In this document: piece by piece, positions 21,967 through 31,167 of the stretch
How positions within the stretch are numbered: the first letter of the stretch is position 1
Layout: every line of letters starts with the position of its first letter
DNA from: Streptomyces sp. SID10853
GTDB taxonomy: Bacteria > Actinomycetota > Actinomycetes > Streptomycetales > Streptomycetaceae
Length of the DNA stretch: 64,000 bases
Assembly: GCF_010548145.1 (NCBI RefSeq)
Contig: NZ_JAAGLN010000001.1
Location: 124,001 to 188,000, forward strand
Direction of reading: 5' to 3'
Notes under the pieces: generated by a model
The model's input: only the letters and a program-made list of their open reading frames with translations
Told to the model about the DNA's origin: nothing
Database searches by the model: none
Made by a program: the position numbers and the translations under genes

Positions 21967-24126
21967 CTAGCGGCCCAGGCGGCCGCGCACCATGGCAACC
22001 ATTGAGTTGAGCTCGGCGATCCGCATGCGCTTCGCGGCGATGAAGAACACACCGAGCAGTACGGCGCCGCCGACGATCAGCGCTGCCAGCGAGCCCAGCA
22101 CACCCTCTCCGAGAACCCGGATGACGGCGAATCCGACAGCTCCCCCGACGACGGCTCCCGGGAGGGAAGCCAGCGCGAGGCGGGCGTAGGTACGGAGGAT
22201 GTGAGTCCCGTCCAGATCCCCGCCCAGACGGTTGCGGAGCCTTCGCCAGGCGATCCCGACGCCGACCGCGTAGGCCAGGCCGTAGGAGGCGGCCATGCCG
22301 ACCACCGCCCACTGGGAGGGGAGGGCGACGTAGCAGAGCGCGGAGGCCGCAGCGTTGACCGCGGCGACGATGACCGTGTTGTAGAAGGGGGTGCGGGTGT
22401 CCTCGTACGCGTAGAAGCCACGCAGGACGACGTACTGCACCGAGTACGGGATCAGACCGAGGGCGAAGGCCATCAGGACGTAGCCCATGGATTCGGACGC
22501 CTGGACGCCGCTGGAGGCGAACAGGAGGGTGCAGACCGGCACGCCCAGGGCGAGGAACGCGAAAGAGACCGGAACGATCGCCACGGCGGAGTTCCGCAGT
22601 CCCTGCGAGATGTCGTCGCGGACCGCACCGATATCTCCGTCATTGGCGGCGCGGGAGATCCGCGGCAGCAGGGCCGCCATGACCGAGACGGTGATGATGG
22701 CCTGGGGCATCCCCCAGATCAGCTGCGCGTTCGAGTAGGCCATGATGCCTGCGCCGGACCGCCCGGAGTCCTTGCCGGCTGCGGTGGCGAGCTGGGTGAC
22801 CACAAGGACACCCGCCTGGTTGGCGAGAACGAACAGAACCGTCCACTTGGCGAGCTTCACGGCCTTGCCGAGGCCGTGTCCGCGCCAGTCGAAGCGCGGG
22901 CGGAAGCGGAAACCCGCCTCACGCAGGTACGGGATCATCGACAGGGCCTGGACCGTCAGACCCAGCAGGGTTCCGATTCCGAGCAGCCGCACCCCGTCGG
23001 CCGGGATGGTCGTCACCTTCATGTGGGAGTCCGCGGAGGTGCCGTAGACCCAGATGAACAGTCCGAAGGTGAAGATCATGACGATGTTGTTGAGGACCGG
23101 GGTCCACATCATCGCGCCGAACTTCCCGCGGGCGTTCAGGATCTGCCCCATCACGACGTGCACGCCCATGAAGAAGATGGTGGGCAGGCAGTAGCGCGCG
23201 AAGGTGACGGCGACGTTGTTGGCCGCAGGGTCGTCGGCGATCGGCAGGGACATCAGCCGGATCAGCAGGGGAGCCGCGAAGACCGCGATGCCGACGATGA
23301 CTCCGAGAGCCACCATGACGACGGTGAGCAGCCGGTTGGCGTACGCCTCGCCCCCGTCGTCGTCCTCCTTCATCGAGCGCACCAGTTGCGGCACGAACAC
23401 TGAGTTGAGGCCGCCGCCCACGGTCAGGATGTAGATCATCGTGGGCAGCGTGTAGGCCACGGTGAAGGAGTCGCCGAGCGTCGCCGCACCCAGCGCCGCA
23501 GTGATCACCATGGTGCGTACGAAGCCGGTGAGGCGGGAGACCAGGGTCCCGGCGGCCATCACCGCGCTGGACTTCAGCAGACCGGACGCTCCGCCCGACT
23601 TCTCGGGAGGCGGGGCAGGGGCGGGCTCCTGCGGGTCTCCGGGCGGCGGAACGGGGGCGGCCCCCTGCTGGTCCCGGAACAGGTGCGCGAACGCGTCCTG
23701 CTGTTCCGGTTCGTCGGCGGCCTGTGTCACCAGGTCGTCGACCCCGACGAACTGGGTCGTCGCGTCGTCCCCGTACGGAAGGTAGCGGGACGGGCCGCCC
23801 GGCTCGGGTGCCGGTGTCTGGGCCCAGACACGCGGATCCGGCGGGTACTGCGCGGTCGGCGGCTGCTGGTACATCGGCTGCGGCTCGGTGTATGTCCCGG
23901 GGGGAGGCGGCGGGTGGGACGCACGGTCGTAGAGCGCATCCGCCACCGGGTCCTGGGCACCGAGGTCGTGCGCCCCGTACGGGTCGTAGCTGTAGGCGTC
24001 CTGGACATACGGATCAGGGGCGGGCTGATTCTGGCCCGCTGCGGGGGGCTCGGGGGGTGTCCCACCGGAATACGCAGCCCCGCCCCCAGCACCCTGGTCA
24101 CGGTCACCGTCGTACGGCGCGTTCAT
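21967..24126 (-). CDS. murJ: Lipid II flippase MurJ (MviN family)
   Basis: 719-aa polytopic membrane protein of the MOP superfamily that moves lipid II across the membrane for peptidoglycan synthesis. About 180 N-terminal residues are disordered, rich in Pro, Gln, Tyr and Asp; the MviN core starts near SSAVMAAGTLVSRLTGFVRT and has 14 predicted helices. ATG 24126. The long N-terminal tail contains DDATTQFVGVDD, a possible phosphothreonine/FHA-type site (speculative). Confidence 0.93.
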   Translation of the reverse strand: MNAPYDGDRDQGAGGGAAYSGGTPPEPPAAGQNQPAPDPYVQDAYSYDPYGAHDLGAQDPVADALYDRASHPPPPPGTYTEPQPMYQQPPTAQYPPDPRVWAQTPAPEPGGPSRYLPYGDDATTQFVGVDDLVTQAADEPEQQDAFAHLFRDQQGAAPVPPPGDPQEPAPAPPPEKSGGASGLLKSSAVMAAGTLVSRLTGFVRTMVITAALGAATLGDSFTVAYTLPTMIYILTVGGGLNSVFVPQLVRSMKEDDDGGEAYANRLLTVVMVALGVIVGIAVFAAPLLIRLMSLPIADDPAANNVAVTFARYCLPTIFFMGVHVVMGQILNARGKFGAMMWTPVLNNIVMIFTFGLFIWVYGTSADSHMKVTTIPADGVRLLGIGTLLGLTVQALSMIPYLREAGFRFRPRFDWRGHGLGKAVKLAKWTVLFVLANQAGVLVVTQLATAAGKDSGRSGAGIMAYSNAQLIWGMPQAIITVSVMAALLPRISRAANDGDIGAVRDDISQGLRNSAVAIVPVSFAFLALGVPVCTLLFASSGVQASESMGYVLMAFALGLIPYSVQYVVLRGFYAYEDTRTPFYNTVIVAAVNAAASALCYVALPSQWAVVGMAASYGLAYAVGVGIAWRRLRNRLGGDLDGTHILRTYARLALASLPGAVVGGAVGFAVIRVLGEGVLGSLAALIVGGAVLLGVFFIAAKRMRIAELNSMVAMVRGRLGR

Positions 24127-24172
24127 TGGTTACCCCACCTCATCGTCCCCGGCCGGCCGGCCACGACATCGC

Positions 24173-26467
24173 TCAACGGTCCACTTTCTCACCCGTGCCC
24201 GGCGGGTCGCCGTTTTCCGCTCCGGTGTCCGCCTCCGGGTCACTCGGCTGCTCCGGGTCATCGCCCCCGGCAGCGGCCGCACGAGCGGCAGTCCGCTTGC
24301 GGTGCGTGTACATCCTGATTCCGGCGAGTACCAGAAGCAGCAGCCCACCGGCGATCACCAGCATGACCGTCAGTGTCATCTCCGAGACTGTCACTGTGAA
24401 GGGCATTGCCTTCGCAGTGCCGTACGGCGTGCCGTCCTCGGTGAAGAGCTGGGCGTACACCCTGACGGGCCCGTTGGCGTTGATCGATGTCGTGAACTTC
24501 ACCGTCTGGCTGTGGCCGCCCGCGATCTCCAGAGGCTGTTCGGCGACGGCGGCCTTGTCGTCTCCCAGCTGCAGACGGTTGGGGCTGGTCGAGCGCAGCT
24601 TCAGTACCAGGTGCTTGACGGGCTGGAGCAGCTTGTTCTGCACGGTCACCGGGATCGTCGCGCTGCGTCCGGACAGCGTCATGTCGGACTTCTGGACGAT
24701 CTGTACCTCGCCGGTGAGGCTCAGCAGATAGGACTGGACCCCGGTGCGGTAGGCGGCGGCGCCCTTGGCGTCACCGCGCCATGAGGTGGCCATGGACCGG
24801 TCCATGGCGTTACTGAACGGCGTCACCACCCGGTCGGGCTGGCTGAGGATGCCCTTGAAGTTGTCGAGGGTGGACTGGGTGGTCCTGACGTCCTGGAACG
24901 CCTTGACCGGCAATTCCTGACGGCGCAGGGACGACGGGTACGCAGAGGGGCCCGGCACCGTCGTCGTCGCGTCGGGGTCGGCTTTGGCCTTGGCCGCGTC
25001 GATGAGGTTGAGGGGCTGAGTCCAGCGGTTCTCGTCCAGCGCGCGGAGTGCGCTCGCCATCGACTGGGCCTGGCTGACGGAGGGCATCCGCTGGGGTGCG
25101 ACGACGATGCTGCGCTGTTTGGAGGGTTCCTGAAGGGTCAGTGCCAGGGTCTGGGCGAGGTAGTTCTGCACTGCGAGAGTGGAGGCGCCTGCCTCGGACA
25201 TGTCGCCCTGGAAGGCGTGGGAGAGCCTGGAGTCGGACACCACGGCCGTGGTGCCGCCGCCGATGGGGCGGGCCGCTGTGGGCGTGTACGGGAGCCCGGC
25301 GGTCTCCTGCAGGCTGTCGCTGCTGGCGATCACATTGTGCGCCCCTGCGGAGGTGGCCACATCAACGATCGAGGGGTCGATCGCGCCACTGGCCGGCCAG
25401 GCGAAATCGGTGGACGCCTTCACATGCAGGATCGTCTGCACGGTCGTGCCCGCGATCTCGGTGGCCGACTGCAGATGGCTCAGAGCGCCGGGAACGTTCT
25501 TGCCGTGGTGTGCCAGGGAGGCAAGATCGGGATCCGCGAACGGCAGCGCGACGACCTTCTGGCCCTTGACCGCGTCCTCCAGGTCGCTCAGCCATTTCTT
25601 GGCGACGGCCTGGTTCTTGCCCGCGACCTGGGTGTTCCCGACCTGGATCTGATAGTTCCGGGTCATCGCGTCGACGCTCGCCAGCAGATCCGGGTCGATG
25701 ACCCAGGTGACGGGCAGGGACCGGCCCAGCGAGACCATCTGCTCCAGCCGGCCGCCGGGCGCGAGCTCCTCAGCCAGATCGTCGTTCTCGAAGACCGGCG
25801 TCTGCTGGGCGTCGGTACTGGTCTCCGCTCGCAGATGAACCTTCGAGATCAGCGGCCACACCGAGGTGATCTGGGTCCTGTGGCTCTGCGCCGTTGGCTG
25901 CCACGGGAGGAAGGTCCGCTGGATGCCGAGCACCTGCTCGTAGGGGGCGCTGGGTGTCTGGCCGGAAAGGGAGACCCCGAGTTGGTAGACACCGTCCGCA
26001 CCGAGATCCAGCTCGCTCACGGGGACCGAGATCGAGAAGTCCTCACTGATCCCTGCCGGCAGTTTCGCGAATTTCTCCGTGTACTTGCCGCCGACCTCGC
26101 GGGGGTCGGCACCTGTCAGGTCAGAGGCGTGCTTCGCCGCGTCATCGATGGCTGCGCGGCCGGCCAGACGCGGGCCCACTCGAACACCGACGTGGGCGTC
26201 GGTGACGGCTTCCTTGCGCTTGTTGGTCACTGTGCCCGTGATGGTGACGGTGTCGCCCTTCACCGGCGCGCTGGGTGACAGGGCATCGAGACTGACAGCC
26301 ACGGCGCCGGTGCTCTGTGCGGTGACAGCGGCCTGTGCAGGAGCCGCTGCCGGACCGTAGAAAAGGCCCGCCATGAGCGTTCCACCGGCGAGCAGCGACG
26401 CTGTGCGCCGCAGCCACCGGCGGGCAGGAGAGAGAGTCGTCTCCTGGAAGTGTGCCGCCTCGGCCAC
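24173..26467 (-). CDS. Secreted/membrane-anchored DUF6049-type protein
   Basis: 764 aa with an N-terminal signal sequence (RRWLRRTASLLAGGTLMAGL followed by an Ala-rich cleavage region), a large extracytoplasmic part beginning with a beta-sandwich repeat domain, and one C-terminal membrane helix (LTVMLVIAGGLLLLVLAGIR) with a basic and then acidic cytoplasmic tail. GTG 26467 follows GAGGGACG. It resembles the conserved actinobacterial protein encoded between murJ and the CCA-adding enzyme. Function unknown; an envelope role is inferred from context. Confidence 0.83.
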   Translation of the reverse strand: MAEAAHFQETTLSPARRWLRRTASLLAGGTLMAGLFYGPAAAPAQAAVTAQSTGAVAVSLDALSPSAPVKGDTVTITGTVTNKRKEAVTDAHVGVRVGPRLAGRAAIDDAAKHASDLTGADPREVGGKYTEKFAKLPAGISEDFSISVPVSELDLGADGVYQLGVSLSGQTPSAPYEQVLGIQRTFLPWQPTAQSHRTQITSVWPLISKVHLRAETSTDAQQTPVFENDDLAEELAPGGRLEQMVSLGRSLPVTWVIDPDLLASVDAMTRNYQIQVGNTQVAGKNQAVAKKWLSDLEDAVKGQKVVALPFADPDLASLAHHGKNVPGALSHLQSATEIAGTTVQTILHVKASTDFAWPASGAIDPSIVDVATSAGAHNVIASSDSLQETAGLPYTPTAARPIGGGTTAVVSDSRLSHAFQGDMSEAGASTLAVQNYLAQTLALTLQEPSKQRSIVVAPQRMPSVSQAQSMASALRALDENRWTQPLNLIDAAKAKADPDATTTVPGPSAYPSSLRRQELPVKAFQDVRTTQSTLDNFKGILSQPDRVVTPFSNAMDRSMATSWRGDAKGAAAYRTGVQSYLLSLTGEVQIVQKSDMTLSGRSATIPVTVQNKLLQPVKHLVLKLRSTSPNRLQLGDDKAAVAEQPLEIAGGHSQTVKFTTSINANGPVRVYAQLFTEDGTPYGTAKAMPFTVTVSEMTLTVMLVIAGGLLLLVLAGIRMYTHRKRTAARAAAAGGDDPEQPSDPEADTGAENGDPPGTGEKVDR

Positions 26468-26655
26468 GCGCTTGCCCGTCCCTCGTCTTCGTCTTCGTCA
26501 GCTGATTCGGTGGTTCTCGGTTGCTGCGTCCACGCATGGTAACGATGTGCCCTGGGCCTGAGTGCCGCGGACTGCTCCACATGATCAGAAGAGTGGTCGC
26601 AGCTGCCGGGAAATCGGGACGCTCCGGTCGGCACGGGCACGTACCCTTTTCTGTT

Positions 26656-28098
26656 GTGCCGAACGCCAATGATGACAATCCCAGTGCACTGAGTCAGGTG
26701 CAGCACCGCGCGGTCACAGAACTGCTGCGGGTGTCCCCGGTCGCAGATGACCTTGCCCGCCGTTTTGAGGATGCCGGGCACAGCCTCGCGCTGGTCGGAG
26801 GATCGGTCAGGGATGCGCTGCTCGGCCGGCTCGGCAATGACCTCGACTTCACCACCGACGCCCGACCCGACGATGTGCTGAAGATCGTCCGGCCCTGGGC
26901 CGATGCGGTGTGGGAGGTCGGGATCGCCTTCGGGACGGTCGGCTGCCAGAAGGACGGCTATCTGATCGAGGTCACGACGTATCGCTCCGAGGCGTACGAC
27001 AGGACCTCGCGGAAGCCGGAGGTGTCGTACGGCGATTCCATCGAGGAAGATCTTCTGCGCCGGGATTTCACAGTCAACGCCATGGCTGTCGCTCTTCCCG
27101 AGAAGGCTTTCATCGATCCGCACGGCGGCCTGGAGGACCTTGCCGGCCGGATGCTGCGTACCCCTGGCACTCCGGAGGACTCGTTCTCCGATGATCCGCT
27201 GCGCATGATGCGGGCGGCCCGGTTCGCGGCTCAGCTGGACTTCGAGGTTGCGCCCGAGGTCGTCGCCGCGATGACGGCGATGTCCGAGCGCATCGGGATC
27301 GTCTCGGCGGAACGCGTACGTGACGAGCTCAACAAACTGCTGCTGTCCGCGAACCCGCGTAAGGGTCTCGCTCTGCTCGTCGACACCGGCCTTGCCGAAT
27401 ATGTGCTCCCTGAGCTTCCCGCGCTGCGTCTGGAGAGTGATGAGCACCACCGGCACAAGGATGTCTATGAGCACTCGCTGACCGTGCTGGAGCAGGCCAT
27501 CGACCTGGAGCAGGACGGTCCTGATCTGGTGCTCCGGCTGGCGGCCCTGCTCCACGACATCGGTAAGCCCAGGACGCGGCGGTTCGAGAAGGACGGTGGT
27601 GTCTCCTTCCACCACCACGAGGTGGTGGGGGCGAAGCTGGCCAAGAAGCGCCTGACCGCACTCAAGTACTCCAATGACGTGGTGAAGGACGTCACCAAAC
27701 TGGTGGAACTCCACCTGCGCTTCCACGGTTACGGGACCGGCGAGTGGACCGACTCGGCTGTACGGCGCTATGTACGTGACGCCGGGCCGATGCTGGAGCG
27801 GCTGCACAAGCTCACACGGTCGGACTGCACCACCCGGAACAAGCGCAAAGCCAATGCTCTGTCACGCGCGTACGACGGCCTGGAGGAGCGCATCGCGCAT
27901 CTGCAGGAGCAGGAAGAGCTGGACTCGATCCGTCCCGACCTTGATGGCAACCAGATCATGGAGATCCTGGGTGTCGGGCCCGGGCCGGTGATCGGCAACG
28001 CCTACAAGTTCCTGCTTGAGCTGCGGCTGGAGAACGGGCCGATGGAGTACGACGTAGCGGTGACGGCACTCAAGGAGTGGTGGGCCGCGCAGAACTGA
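26656..28098 (+). CDS. pcnA: CCA tRNA nucleotidyltransferase
   Basis: 480-aa enzyme that adds or repairs the 3' CCA end of tRNA. Nucleotidyltransferase motif ALVGGSVRDALLGRLGNDLD followed by DFTTDARPDD; an HD domain appears in the middle (LRLAALLHDIGKPRTRRF). The frame is open from 26521, but GTG 26656 (VPNANDDNPSALSQVQ) gives the usual actinobacterial length. No good ribosome site precedes it, so the message may be leaderless. It is divergent from the DUF6049 gene. Confidence 0.92.
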   Translation: MPNANDDNPSALSQVQHRAVTELLRVSPVADDLARRFEDAGHSLALVGGSVRDALLGRLGNDLDFTTDARPDDVLKIVRPWADAVWEVGIAFGTVGCQKDGYLIEVTTYRSEAYDRTSRKPEVSYGDSIEEDLLRRDFTVNAMAVALPEKAFIDPHGGLEDLAGRMLRTPGTPEDSFSDDPLRMMRAARFAAQLDFEVAPEVVAAMTAMSERIGIVSAERVRDELNKLLLSANPRKGLALLVDTGLAEYVLPELPALRLESDEHHRHKDVYEHSLTVLEQAIDLEQDGPDLVLRLAALLHDIGKPRTRRFEKDGGVSFHHHEVVGAKLAKKRLTALKYSNDVVKDVTKLVELHLRFHGYGTGEWTDSAVRRYVRDAGPMLERLHKLTRSDCTTRNKRKANALSRAYDGLEERIAHLQEQEELDSIRPDLDGNQIMEILGVGPGPVIGNAYKFLLELRLENGPMEYDVAVTALKEWWAAQN

Positions 28099-28104
28099 AG
28101 TCGT

Positions 28105-28118
28105 GTTTCACGTGAAAC
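28105..28118. other. parS: parS site 6
   Basis: Exact GTTTCACGTGAAAC seven bases after the CCA-enzyme stop. Its start is 42 bp from that of the next parS, about four helical turns. Confidence 0.93.
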
Positions 28119-28134
28119 ATGACGGACGGTACGG

Positions 28135-28172
28135 CGAAGGGGCGGTGTTTCACGTGAAACACCGCCCCTTCG
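28135..28172. other. parS: parS site 7 (core 28147-28160) nested in a 38-bp perfect palindrome
   Basis: Core GTTTCACGTGAAAC lies at the exact centre of a 38-bp perfect palindrome running from CGAAGGGGCGG to its complement, between two convergent genes. The GC-rich arms make it a likely bidirectional terminator as well as a ParB site. Confidence 0.93.
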
Positions 28173-28188
28173 TGGCTCCTGCGGCGGG

Positions 28189-28746
28189 CTACTTCTTGTA
28201 GTCCGTCAGGCAGAGCGTGAAGTCCTTGCTGCCACCGGTCTCGGTGTACGAGTTGTACTTGGTGCGGTCGCAGGTCTCGTCGCCGTCCTTCTTCTCGGCG
28301 ACCTTGTACTGCGCCTTCGCGTCGTTGCAGTCCACGACTTCGAGTTCCGGGTTGGTATCGCTGGAGCTGCCTCGGTGCATGCAGTCGCCGACCTTGGCGG
28401 TGTCTGCATCGTCCTGGCTGGAGTACCAGCTGAAGGCCGCCACGCCGATCACGACCACGGCGATGACGACCCGCAGGATCATCTTGCCCTTGCCGCGTGA
28501 CGGAGCCATCGGTGCCACCGGGGCCATGGGTATCTGGCCACCGCCCTGGTTGGGATACGGCGAGGGCTGCTGCGGGACGCCGGGCTGGCCCGGCTGTCCG
28601 TACGGCCCGGGCTGCTGCCCCGGCTGCCCGTAAGGGCCCGGCTGCTGTGGCTGCTGTCCGTACGGATTGCCGCCCTGGGGCTGTCCGTAGGGGCCATTGG
28701 GCTGCTGGGCGTATGGATTCTGGCCCTGGGGCGGCGGAGTAGACAT
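28189..28746 (-). CDS. LppU/SCO3897-like membrane protein with Pro/Gln-rich N-terminus
   Basis: 185 aa. The first about 75 residues are repeats of the PYGQPxQ kind (Gly, Pro, Gln, Tyr). One membrane helix follows (MILRVVIAVVVIGVAAFSWY), then a small extracytoplasmic domain with three or four cysteines (DCMHR, VVDCND, ETCDRT, FTLCLTDY) probably forming disulfides. The ATG at 28746 follows AAGGGGGATC; the open frame upstream is not coding. Function unknown. Confidence 0.85.
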   Translation of the reverse strand: MSTPPPQGQNPYAQQPNGPYGQPQGGNPYGQQPQQPGPYGQPGQQPGPYGQPGQPGVPQQPSPYPNQGGGQIPMAPVAPMAPSRGKGKMILRVVIAVVVIGVAAFSWYSSQDDADTAKVGDCMHRGSSSDTNPELEVVDCNDAKAQYKVAEKKDGDETCDRTKYNSYTETGGSKDFTLCLTDYKK

Positions 28747-28895
28747 GGTTGAGATCCCCCTTGAAGCGGTACGCGTATGCGCAGTTGTCGACGCCCGTAA
28801 AATAGCGGGTTGCTCCGACAGTTCTGTCACCGAGAAGGAGTCTGTGGCTCTGATGTGACACATACGTGCGTCGGAATCGGGCCATAGGCATGGAA

Positions 28896-28926
28896 AGAGC
28901 CCCGGACAGAGACTGTCCGGGGCTCT
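28896..28926. terminator. Hairpin terminator downstream of the inositol-phosphate synthase gene
   Basis: Perfect 14-nt arms (AGAGCCCCGGACAG and complement) around AGA, 36 bp beyond the stop of the minus-strand inositol-phosphate synthase gene. Confidence 0.88.
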
Positions 28927-28961
28927 CAACGGTCAGCGTTCGACCGCTCTCAGATGGAGCT

Positions 28962-30044
28962 TCAGCGCTCGACCTCGCCCTTGATGAACTTCTCGACGTT
29001 CTCGTACGCCTCGTCGTCGAAGTACTGCACCGGCGGCGACTTCATGAAGTACGAGGAGGCGGAGAGGATCGGGCCGCCGATACCGCGGTCCTTGGCGATC
29101 TTCGCCGCACGCACGGCGTCGATGATGACACCGGCGGAGTTCGGGGAGTCCCACACCTCGAGCTTGTACTCGAGGTTCAGCGGAACGTCACCGAAGGCAC
29201 GGCCCTCAAGGCGCACATACGCCCACTTGCGGTCGTCCAGCCAGGCGACGTAGTCCGAGGGGCCGATGTGCACGTTGTCGGCGCCCAGGTCACGGTCGCG
29301 GATCTGCGAGGTGACCGACTGCGTCTTGGAGATCTTCTTCGACTCCAGGCGGTCGCGCTCCAGCATGTTCTTGAAGTCCATGTTGCCGCCGACGTTCAGC
29401 TGCATGGTGCGCTCGAGGCGCACACCGCGGTCTTCGAAGAGCTTGGCCATGACGCGGTGCGTGATGGTGGCGCCCACCTGCGACTTGATGTCGTCGCCGA
29501 CGATCGGCACGCCGGCCTCGGTGAACTTGTCCGCCCACTCCTTGGTGCCGGCGATGAACACCGGGAGAGCGTTGACGAACGCGACCTTGGCGTCGATGGC
29601 GCACTGCGCGTAGAACTTCGCGGCGACCTCGGAGCCGACGGGCAGGTAGCAGACGAGGACGTCCACCTGCTTGTCCTTGAGGACCTGGACGATGTCGACC
29701 GGGGCCTCGTCCGACTCCTCGATGGTCTCGCGGTAGTACTTGCCGAGACCGTCGTGGGTGTGGCCGCGCTGGACCGTCACACCGGTGTTCGGCACGTCGG
29801 TGATCTTGATGGTGTTGTTCTCACTGGCGCCGATGGCATCCGCGAGGTCGAGGCCGACCTTCTTCGCGTCGACATCGAAGGCGGCGACGAACTCGACGTC
29901 ACCTACGTGGTAGTCGCCGAACTGGACGTGCATCAGACCGGGCACCTTGCCGGCCGGATCTGCGTCCTTGTAGTACTCGACGCCCTGCACCAGCGAGGCG
30001 GCGCAGTTGCCCACGCCGACGATGGCTACGCGAACCGAACCCAT
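28962..30044 (-). CDS. ino1: Inositol-3-phosphate synthase
   Basis: 360-aa NAD-dependent enzyme making inositol phosphate from glucose 6-phosphate, the entry to inositol lipids and mycothiol. N-terminal nucleotide-binding motif [20 protein letters not shown], and the family segments [25 protein letters not shown] and [22 protein letters not shown] 30044. It lies 49 bp downstream of a PadR regulator, the same pairing as in mycobacteria, which suggests local control. Confidence 0.94.
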   Translation of the reverse strand: MGSVRVAIVGVGNCAASLVQGVEYYKDADPAGKVPGLMHVQFGDYHVGDVEFVAAFDVDAKKVGLDLADAIGASENNTIKITDVPNTGVTVQRGHTHDGLGKYYRETIEESDEAPVDIVQVLKDKQVDVLVCYLPVGSEVAAKFYAQCAIDAKVAFVNALPVFIAGTKEWADKFTEAGVPIVGDDIKSQVGATITHRVMAKLFEDRGVRLERTMQLNVGGNMDFKNMLERDRLESKKISKTQSVTSQIRDRDLGADNVHIGPSDYVAWLDDRKWAYVRLEGRAFGDVPLNLEYKLEVWDSPNSAGVIIDAVRAAKIAKDRGIGGPILSASSYFMKSPPVQYFDDEAYENVEKFIKGEVER

Positions 30045-30093
30045 TCCGGTTGCTCCCTGTGTGTTCTCGACGAAGCCCTGCGGACGCAGAGCT

Positions 30094-30768
30094 TCACTTA
30101 GCGATGTCCTCGGACGGATCCGGCGGGGTGGTACCCCGATGCCGGGGCAGGCCGCCCGTATCTCCTGTTATGTCCTGCTGAGCGGCGTCGGGGGACCGTC
30201 GTTGATCCCGGCCCGCACGCTCGCTCTCGATGAGCTCGTTCAGCCAGCGCACTTCGCGCTCCACGGACTCCATGCCGTGCCGCTGCAGCTCAAGCGTGTA
30301 ATCGTCCAGCCGCTCGCGCGTCCGGACCAGGGAGGCGCGCATCTTTTCGAGGCGCTCCTCCAGCCGGCTGCGGCGGCCTTCCAGCACCCGCATCCGCACC
30401 TCGCGCTCCGTCTGCCCGAAGAAGGCAAAACGTGCAGCGAAGTGCTCGTCCTCCCAGGTGTCGGGTCCGGTGTGCGAAAGGAGCTCTTCGAAGTGCTCCT
30501 TACCGTCCGCAGTCAACCTGTAGACGATCTTGGCGCGGCGTCCTGCGAGTGAAGCCGCCACTGCGTCCTCCGGGGCGCTGCCCGGTTCCTCGATCAACCA
30601 GCCGCTGGCGACCAGCGTCTTGAGGCAGGGGTAGAGGGTCCCGTAACTGAAGGCCCTGAAGATCCCCAGCGAGGTGTTCAGACGTTTGCGCAGCTCATAG
30701 CCGTGCATTGGAGACTCTCGGAGCAGACCGAGTACGGCGAATTCGAGGATGCCGGAGCGCCTGCTCAA
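30094..30768 (-). CDS. PadR-family transcriptional regulator
   Basis: 224 aa. The N-terminal winged helix is typical of PadR ([20 protein letters not shown], then [19 protein letters not shown]). A coiled-coil dimerisation region follows ([20 protein letters not shown]), then a polar tail. I chose TTG 30768, which is preceded by a strong AGGAGG; the open frame upstream of it runs through the operator. A large inverted repeat lies 36 bp upstream, so the gene probably regulates itself and ino1. Confidence 0.88.
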   Translation of the reverse strand: MSRRSGILEFAVLGLLRESPMHGYELRKRLNTSLGIFRAFSYGTLYPCLKTLVASGWLIEEPGSAPEDAVAASLAGRRAKIVYRLTADGKEHFEELLSHTGPDTWEDEHFAARFAFFGQTEREVRMRVLEGRRSRLEERLEKMRASLVRTRERLDDYTLELQRHGMESVEREVRWLNELIESERAGRDQRRSPDAAQQDITGDTGGLPRHRGTTPPDPSEDIAK

Positions 30769-30803
30769 CCTTCGCCTCCTCTGTCGTCCGGGTCGCTTAT
30801 GCC

Positions 30804-30834
30804 GTGCTGATGTATCGAGTCGATACATCAGCAC
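30804..30834. promoter_or_regulatory. Candidate PadR operator
   Basis: Perfect inverted repeat with 15-nt arms (GTGCTGATGTATCGA and complement) and a single central base, 36 bp before the padR start. It contains the ATGTAT...ATACAT half-sites bound by PadR-family proteins. The rest of the 399-bp gap to the PBP gene shows no gene. Confidence 0.8.
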
Positions 30835-31167
30835 GATAGAACGACCTCGCGTTTGCGACAAGGGGAGCTTTCGTGAGCGGCGTCACATCAATGATTCACA
30901 GGCATCAACTTGCCTGATTTGAGGCGAACCTCGGCAGTGGGAGGGGTTTGCGCGTGCGTAGTCTGTGCGGCATGCAGACCGCCGGGGACCGAGTGACACC
31001 AGGGGATGTCAGCCGTCTCGGTCCACGGATTGCAGCGCGTACGGGCCCCGCCGAGGGGCTGTGCGTACTGCGGATGTGCCCTGCCACAGGGCTGTCCGCG
31101 GATCGGGGGGACCGGAACTCAACTGCCGTTTCCAGGCGTTAGTGCCTGCCCGAGGAGTAGTCGTTCG

